A stretch of DNA of 64,000 nucleotides, taken from Lepus europaeus (taxonomy: Eukaryota; Chordata; Mammalia; Lagomorpha; Leporidae). A program made the position numbers and the translations under genes. The first letter of the stretch is position 1, and each line of letters opens with the position of its first letter. The notes under the pieces are model-generated. The model saw only the letters and a program-made list of their open reading frames with translations, made no database searches and was not told where the DNA came from. Shown piece by piece: positions 58,646 to 64,000 of this stretch. The stretch spans positions 56,420,948 through 56,484,947 of the forward strand of contig NC_084835.1 of NCBI RefSeq assembly GCF_033115175.1. Direction: 5' to 3'.

Positions 58646-59077
58646 AAGTTTTGATTTTCTTCTTAGGCCATAAAAGAGGCAGATGGTGATAGATTTTACC
58701 AGATGAGCTTCACATGAAACCTTCCCACCTGTATTTAAATGCCTGTCCCCACTCCAAAAAAATAGTGGTAAATGTTCAGTTGGCAAAAGGTTAGGATTAC
58801 TTGAACTTTTTAAGTGTCAGATTTGGACATTTTCCCTCAGTGTCCCTTGCCATTGATTGTTTTTAATTGTACATCTAAAAATGTAATAGGGAGCTTCTTT
58901 GGCTTGTTATTATGTTTTATACTTCAGTTTATTTAGTGTGTTTACAGACAGCTTTTTTACAACATGTTGTATAAAGTAGGAAAATATTTGTCGTGGAACT
59001 TGTATCACCATGATACCAAGATGACAGTATATCAGATATTTTTAGCAAATGTTGATAGTATAAGAATTATCAGTGGT

Positions 59078-59380
59078 TGGAGCTGGCACTGTGGTGGCTG
59101 GTTAAACCACCACCTGCAGTGCTGCATCCCATAAGGTGCAAGTGTGAGTCCTGGCTGCTCTACTTCTGATCCAGCTCCCTGCTAACGTGCCTAGGCAAGC
59201 AGTAGAGGATGGCCCAAGTCCTTGGGCCCCTGCACCCGTGTGGGAGACCTGGAAGAAGCTCCTGGCTTCCACTTGGCCCGGTTCTGGCCATTGCAGCCAT
59301 TTGAGGAGTGAAGCAGCAGATGGAAGGTATCTCTCTCTCTCTGACTCTGACTTTCAAGTAAATAAGTAAATCTTTCTAAA
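59078..59380 (+). mobile_element. CSINE, older type
   Basis: TGGAGCTGGCACTGTGGTGG head, CTTTCAAGTAAATAAGTAAA tail. Perfect 13-bp duplication AATTATCAGTGGT at 59065-59077 and 59381-59393. Confidence 0.97.
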
Positions 59381-59885
59381 AATTATCAGTGGTGTTGGGC
59401 TATAACTTTCTTATGGTCGAACTTACATAAATTTAGAACTAGGTTGACTGGCAGCACCGGTCTATAATTTCAGGTAAATGTCTTGCTGTGTGTCGTAGAT
59501 CATGTCAGTGAGTCAGCATGAAGCAGCAGGTTTTCTTTCTGTGTCTGAGTTTGTCTTTTAAATATTTCTGGAGATTAAGTAAACATTGCCAAAGTGACCG
59601 CTGTCAGATAATTGTAGTGACAGTGATCCACAGTTTTAAATGATGTTCGATTTTGAGGTATTCTTGTCTTCTGGGTAATGATGTTTGTTTCCTGGCTCTG
59701 TTGCTGGAACAAAGTGGCAGACTGCTGATAACCCTTGCTGTCCTGAGAGGGTGGTGTTCTGTGCTAGTTAAAACTGCTGTGCAAGGGGGAAACATTTCAC
59801 CCGCTCTGGTATTAGGAAGTAAAGCCCTCTTGCATTTGTTATCTTGATATGGCCTTCATGCTTTGATTTTTCTGTTGTGTTGCAG

Positions 59886-59985
59886 TTTTACCGATATGCT
59901 ACAACTCAGGCGGCAGCCAGCAGAAATTCCCTCTTGACAGATATGATTGCTGCTTATCAGAGATTTTGTTCTCGCCCACCGAAAG
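59886..59985 (+). CDS. AFG3L2: AFG3L2 coding exon 2
   Basis: Phase 0 in; reads [20 protein letters not shown] then [13 protein letters not shown] plus G of a split Gly. Donor GTAAGC. The segment [19 protein letters not shown] is nearly invariant in mammalian AFG3L2 and spans the region where the presequence is removed. The 100-base length fits the phase of exon 3. Confidence 0.97.
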
Positions 59986-60667
59986 GTAAGCACCCAGGTG
60001 TGGCTGTAATGTTGAAGAGACGTATCATCAGCAGGGTTTCCTACACTGGTGCACAGGTTTAGTTTCAGGTTGACTCTTCTGTCTCCTGTGACCAGTCTGC
60101 ACCTCCAACTTCTTTCTGATTACAGCGATGAAAATATGTCACCCTCAAATACTAAGCGTTTTTATAGGTAGTGAAATTGGCCCGCAAAGGAGGCTTTCCT
60201 CTTTAACACTTGAGGGTTGTAAGCTGCATTAGACTTTCATGTACTTTTTTAAGATTTATTTATTTGAGAGGTAGAGTTACAGATAGTGAGAGGAAGAGAC
60301 AGACAGAAAGGTCTTCCGTGCACTGGTTCACTCCCCAGATGGCCGCAACAGCCGGACTGTGCCAGTCCGAAGCCAGGAGCTTCTTCTGGGCCTCCCATGC
60401 GGGTGCAGGGGCCCAAGGACCTGGGCCATCTTCCACTGCTTTCCCACACCATAGCAGAGAGCTGGATGGGAAGTGGAGCAGCTGGGACTCAAACCGGTGC
60501 CCATATGGGATGCCTGCACTGCAGGCAGCGGCTTTACCTGCTATTCTACAGCGCTGGCCCCTAGCTTGTATGTTTGATGATGTATCAGTTGGTTTAAAAG
60601 CAAATGAGCACACATACACCTTGATGAATTTTATTTTGAGGATGTGTATTTTTTCCTTTTCTAACAG
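59986..60667 (+). other. AFG3L2: AFG3L2 intron 2 with one CSINE
   Basis: 682 bp; acceptor TTTTCCTTTTCTAACAG. A CSINE occupies 60247-60561. Confidence 0.95.
60247..60561 (-). mobile_element. CSINE, older type
   Basis: TTTTAAGATTTATTTATTTG to CTACAGCGCTGGCCCC. Confidence 0.96.
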
Positions 60668-60754
60668 GATTTGAAAAATACTTTCCTAATGGGAAAAATG
60701 GGAAAAATGGAAAAAATTCTAGTGAACCTAAAGAAGCTATGGGAGAGAAAAAAG
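60668..60754 (+). CDS. AFG3L2: AFG3L2 coding exon 3 (lysine-rich linker)
   Basis: GA completes Gly, then FEKYFPNGKNGKNGKNSSEP and KEAMGEKK, leaving G of the next Glu before donor GTACTC. This is the charged matrix linker before the first membrane segment. The GKN unit is present three times in a row; the human protein as I recall it reads NGKNGKKASEPKE here, so this copy is about three residues longer. The underlying DNA is a tandem GGGAAAAAT repeat (60691-60717). Confidence 0.96.
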
Positions 60755-61150
60755 GTACTCTTTAACAAAGATTTGTTTGGCTTCATTGTTTTTCCCTAAC
60801 ATATGATGGTATTGTGTGCACTGAATAAAGAGTTACCGAAAATCACTTCTGAAACTGTAGGTTATATGTGCATGAAAGATTCACATCCTGTGTTTCGTTA
60901 CACCTTAATTTTCTGTTTGTATTTTCCTGTCATTTTCAGGTTGAAGTAAATTAGTTATCTCTAATCAGCTTAGAGATACTGGCTGATCAAACTCAGTATA
61001 TTTGGTAGATGTCTGACACATAATTTAAGCCATTGAGAAAAGTCTTAGCTAATACATCTCATTTATTTAGTGTATATTGGATTATAATACAATATTTTTT
61101 GAAATTGTTCTGATAAACTAATATTCCTAAAACTCTTTAGACAGGGTTTC

Positions 61151-61157
<7 letters not shown>

Positions 61158-61181
<24 letters not shown>

Positions 61182-61510
61182 GACAGGCAGAGTGGACAGT
61201 GAGAGAGAGAGACAGAGAGAAAGGTCTTCCTTTTGCCGTTGGTTCACCCTCCAATGGCCGCCACAGTTGGCGCGCTGCGGCCGGTGCACCGCGCTGATCC
61301 GATGGCAGGAGCCAGGTGCTTATCCTGGTCTCCCCTGGGGTGCAGGGCCCAAGTACCTGGGTCATCCTCCACTGCACTCCCTGGCCACAGCAGAGAGCTG
61401 GCCTGGAAGAGGGGCAACTGGGACAGAATCCGGCGCCCCGACCGGGACTAGAACCTGGTGTGCCGGCGCCGCAAGGCGGAGGATTAGCCTAGTGAGCCGC
61501 GGCGCCGGCC
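61158..61510 (-). mobile_element. CSINE, young type, inserted in the tail of the next CSINE
   Basis: T(24) run, TGACAGGCAGAGTGGACAGT to GCCGCGGCGCCGGCC, followed directly by the T run of the neighbouring element. Confidence 0.98.
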
Positions 61511-61833
61511 TTTTTTTTTTTTTTTTTTTTTAAGATTTATTTTATTTATTTGAAAGGCAGAGTTACAGAGAGAGAGAGAGAGAGATCTTTCATCTACTGG
61601 TTCACTCCCCAAATGGCTGCAACGGCTGCAGCTGAGCCAATCAGAAGCCAGGGGCCAGGAGCTTTTTCGGGACCTCCCATATGGGTGCAGGGGCCCAAGC
61701 ACTTGCACCATCCTCCACTGCTTTCCCAGGCACATTAACAGGGAGCTGGATAAGAAGTGCAGCAGCTGGGACTCGAACCAGGGCCCAGATGGGATGTTGG
61801 GGTTTTAACCTGCTGCGCCACAGTGCCAGCTTG
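61511..61833 (-). mobile_element. CSINE, older type
   Basis: T(21) run, AAGATTTATTTTATTTATTT to GCGCCACAGTGCCAGC. The 13-bp duplication AGACAGGGTTTCT at 61139-61151 and 61836-61848 encloses both this and the young CSINE. Confidence 0.97.
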
Positions 61834-61999
61834 CCAGACAGGGTTTCTTAGAGCTGAGTGGCTGAAGGGGCTCTGTAGGTCCTGAGCTTTTGCCTTCATT
61901 TCATGAGGGTGATAACATTTAGCATGTATTGGTATTTACCTGGCATCTTACCTTTTTAGGGAATTGTGAGAAAAAATAGAATTCAACCTTGTTTGTTTG

Positions 62000-62297
62000 C
62001 TTAAGATTTATTTATTTGAAAGGCATAGTGACAGGGAGAGACAGAGATCTTCCATCTGCTGGTTTACTCCCTAAATGCCTCCAACAGCCAGGGCTGAAGC
62101 TGGGAGCCAGCTCCAACCGGGTCTCCCATATGGGTGGCAGCAGCTGAAGTATTTGAGCCATCATCTGCTGCTTCCCAAGTGCATTCGCAGGACACTGGAT
62201 TGGAAACAGAGTAGCTAGAATTTGAACCGGCACTCCCATGTGGGATTTGGGTGTCAACAAGCAGTGGCTTAACCCACTACACTGTATGCCTGTCCTC
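62000..62297 (-). mobile_element. CSINE, ancient diverged type
   Basis: TTAAGATTTATTTATTTGAA to ACTACACTGTATGCCTGTCC. Confidence 0.92.
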
Positions 62298-63077
62298 CTT
62301 GTTTTAAAATAAGCTTAGCATCTAGTTGGAGAGAAAAATAATGTGCTCAACGAATGCAGGGATTGGAAAAGCAAGGCTAGGAGGTCAGAGGAGGGAGAAA
62401 CACTAGCACGGGTTGATCATGTTCCTGGGGTTCTGGGCTGCAGTGTTGGCCACACAGGCAGCTGCCAGTTTTCTCAGGGCACGGCAGGTAGTCCTTGCAT
62501 CTTGGTTTAGGGGCAGAGTAGTGAAAATATGTGCATTTTACATGTACAAGCTTGGGTGCCTTTTGTATCTGCGTTGCTGTGTCCCACGGTAGGTTGCAGT
62601 GTTGTCAGACAGCTTGAGTGGTATGCTGTTGCTGTGTTTCCCAGTCGGGGGCCTTGGCAGGGGGGAGGTTCATGCATATCATAGCTCACCCTGACTTGGC
62701 TTCGTTAAGACAGGTACAGGGGCTCTGCAGCAGGCAGTTCAGGGCTGAGGGGGAATCTGTTCAAGGCTTGTAGTTAACTGTCTTTCTCCAGGTCTCTTCA
62801 TTTCACTTGCTGTGTGTGTGTGTGTATGTATGTATTTTCTAAATAATGTATGTATTTTTAAATACATAAATATTTCTAAATGTCCTCTTTTTATAATGAC
62901 ACCATTATGACCCTGATGACCTCATGTTAACTTGGTTTCCTCCTGTAGAGATCCTGTCTCTAAGTAAGGCCATAGTCTGAGTGCTGAGGCTTAGGACATT
63001 AGCACCTGGATTTGGGGGCGCCCACAGTTCAGCACATACTGACTAATTTAGATTCTTGCAGACTAATTTTGTGTGGG

Positions 63078-63225
63078 TTTTTTTTTTTCTTTTTGCCAAT
63101 GGTGCGCTGCACCGATCCGAATTCAGGAGTCAGGTGCTTCCTCCTGGTCTCCCATGCAGGCCATTTGGGGGGGTATCAAAAAAATAATAAAATTAAAAAA
63201 AAAATCTTAAAAAAAAACACTGCAC
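63078..63225. mobile_element. CSINE remnant with inverted halves
   Basis: Left part, CTTTTTGCCAATGGTGCGCT to GGTCTCCCATGCAG, is minus-oriented CSINE. Right part, GCCATTTGGGGGGGTATC followed by A-rich sequence, is the plus-oriented 3' end of the same family. Confidence 0.75.
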
Positions 63226-63517
63226 CAAGTTATCCCACAAATTACTTAAGCTCTACTTTCTTCCTCTGAGATGGATATAATAGCATACCTCTCGGGCTAT
63301 TGGGTTATTGTGCACATTTCATGAGATAATGTAGTGGAATATTTGGAATCTCCTTGAATGTTACTGCTTTGTATTTGCATCCTATCTCAGTGCTTTATTT
63401 AGTAACTTGTAGGTTGCTATCATGTATCGTTTAGTAAGTCATTTATTCATCTAAATAATGAAAACATTGTGAGATATAAGACCTGCCGTGCTGTGTGTGC
63501 TGTTTTTCTGTGCACAG

Positions 63518-63624
63518 AATCAAAACCAGCATCTACCTCACGCTCTTCTGGAGGAGGCGGTGGTGGTGGTGGAAAGCGAAGCAGCAAGAAAGATGATTCT
63601 CACTGGTGGTCCAGGTTCCAGAAG
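63518..63624 (+). CDS. AFG3L2: AFG3L2 coding exon 4 (glycine run)
   Basis: AA completes Glu, then [10 protein letters not shown], eight Gly, [17 protein letters not shown], 35 codons, ending AAG before donor GTCTGA. The run of glycines followed by a basic patch and SHWWSRFQK is diagnostic of AFG3L2. Donor is slightly non-consensus (GTCTGA). Confidence 0.97.
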
Positions 63625-63759
63625 GTCTGATTCTAAACTTTGTTCATTTGGAGGTTCCGATGGGGACCCCAGGAAAGGTTGGGAGGGATTTGTGTCACAT
63701 GGTGTGGATCGTTGTGGGCCAGTTTTGTTTTTCACGGGAACTGTCTTCCTTTTTGCCAG
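63625..63759 (+). other. AFG3L2: AFG3L2 intron 4
   Basis: Only 135 bp. Acceptor TTCCTTTTTGCCAG. Retention would introduce an immediate in-frame stop (GTC TGA). Confidence 0.95.
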
Positions 63760-63912
63760 GGTGACTTTCCATGGGACGACAAGGACTTCAGGATGTACTT
63801 TCTCTGGACTGCTCTGTTTTGGGGTGGAATCATGCTTTACTTCTTGTTCAAGAGCTCGGGGAGAGAAATTACTTGGAAGGACTTTGTCAATAACTATCTT
63901 TCTAAAGGAGTA
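63760..63912 (+). CDS. AFG3L2: AFG3L2 coding exon 5 (first transmembrane segment)
   Basis: Phase 0 at both ends: [11 protein letters not shown], then the hydrophobic [19 protein letters not shown] (first membrane span), then [20 protein letters not shown] and V, before donor GTAAGT. The last part opens the FtsH-type intermembrane-space domain. Acceptor TTTTTGCCAG. The protein continues beyond the window into the rest of this domain. Confidence 0.98.
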
Positions 63913-64000
63913 GTAAGTATTTTATGGGGTTGGTGGCTGTAGTAGTTCAGAAGGCAGGCTTGGTCCGGTCGACCAAGAAGGAAATAAAGCAGTCAGCAAG
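63913..64000 (+). other. AFG3L2: AFG3L2 intron 5 (start)
   Basis: Donor GTAAGT; the intron leaves the window. Confidence 0.95.

Larger units (their letters stand above)
56456..59885 (+). other. AFG3L2: AFG3L2 intron 1
   Basis: Donor GTGAGT, acceptor TTCTGTTGTGTTGCAG. Holds a CSINE (57420-57665), an old L1 piece (58120-58645) and a second CSINE (59078-59380). Between them (56.7-57.4, 57.67-58.12, 58.65-59.06 and 59.4-59.88 kb) no exon or repeat is recognised. Confidence 0.93.
60755..63517 (+). other. AFG3L2: AFG3L2 intron 3
   Basis: 2.8 kb, donor GTACTC, acceptor TTTTTCTGTGCACAG. Holds CSINEs listed separately and a (GT)n tract at 62811-62826. In 62300-63077 no exon is seen. Confidence 0.93.
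56339..64000 (+). other. AFG3L2: AFG3L2 gene, 5' part (exons 1-5, continues past the window)
   Basis: AFG3L2 is the catalytic subunit of the hexameric m-AAA protease of the mitochondrial inner membrane, with or without paraplegin (SPG7); it degrades misfolded membrane proteins and matures others. In human, mutations cause SCA28 and related ataxias. Here the first 188 codons (of about 800) are present: targeting presequence, matrix-facing charged linker, first transmembrane segment and the start of the intermembrane-space domain. The AAA and zinc-protease domains lie beyond the window. All five exons have GT/AG sites and consistent phases. Introns are 3.4 kb, 682 bp, 2.8 kb and 135 bp. Confidence 0.97.

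Noticed and set aside
63488..63913. 141-codon open frame over AFG3L2 exons 4 and 5
   Set aside because: It is in a different frame from AFG3L2 exon 4 and reads through intron 4. The exon structure in the AFG3L2 frame is far better supported.

Overview
The window is lagomorph nuclear DNA, almost certainly rabbit (Oryctolagus cuniculus) or a close relative. The main evidence is some 65 copies of the tRNA-derived C repeat (CSINE). These occur as an older type with a TTTCAAATAAATAAATC-like 3' end and a younger type with a CTGCCTGTCAAA-like 3' end. There is also a rabbit-type L1 3' end, and the coding exons have vertebrate intron/exon structure.

Three nuclear genes can be reconstructed exon by exon. 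Their order and orientation match, in mirror image, the human 18p11.21 interval SPIRE1 - PRELID3A - AFG3L2. At the left edge (1-1757, + strand) are the last 17 codons of the penultimate SPIRE1 exon and the terminal SPIRE1 exon. A repeat-free 3' UTR of about 3 kb follows. PRELID3A (SLMO1) lies on the minus strand from a CpG-island promoter near 32.3-33.2 kb down to alternative last exons at 19,487-19,540 and 16,250-16,333, so SPIRE1 and PRELID3A converge tail to tail. AFG3L2 starts at 56,339 on the + strand in a second CpG island. Its first five coding exons (188 codons) are present and the gene runs off the right edge. PRELID3A and AFG3L2 are divergent, separated by about 23 kb of repeat-filled DNA.

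Functionally, two of the three genes act in mitochondria: PRELID3A in lipid transfer in the intermembrane space, AFG3L2 as an inner-membrane m-AAA protease subunit. SPIRE1 is a cytoplasmic actin nucleator. Nothing in the sequence suggests the three are co-regulated beyond being neighbours.

By region: 0-5.7 kb SPIRE1 end; 5.7-16 kb intergenic with CSINE clusters, an MLT1-like LTR piece and MIR pieces; 16-33 kb PRELID3A; 33-55.6 kb intergenic, heavily layered with CSINEs over several minus-oriented L1 fragments plus one candidate solo LTR; 55.6-64 kb AFG3L2 promoter and 5' half.

No new system was found. The most interesting observations are a tandemly duplicated pair of PRELID3A terminal exons, the distal one resembling the PRELID3B C-terminus; a CSINE with an inverted 5' end inside a perfect 17-bp target-site duplication (and a second, less certain case); and a lysine/asparagine repeat expansion in AFG3L2 exon 3. 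Exon boundaries were read by hand from splice sites, phases and family knowledge. Repeat boundaries are approximate except where a target-site duplication is given.
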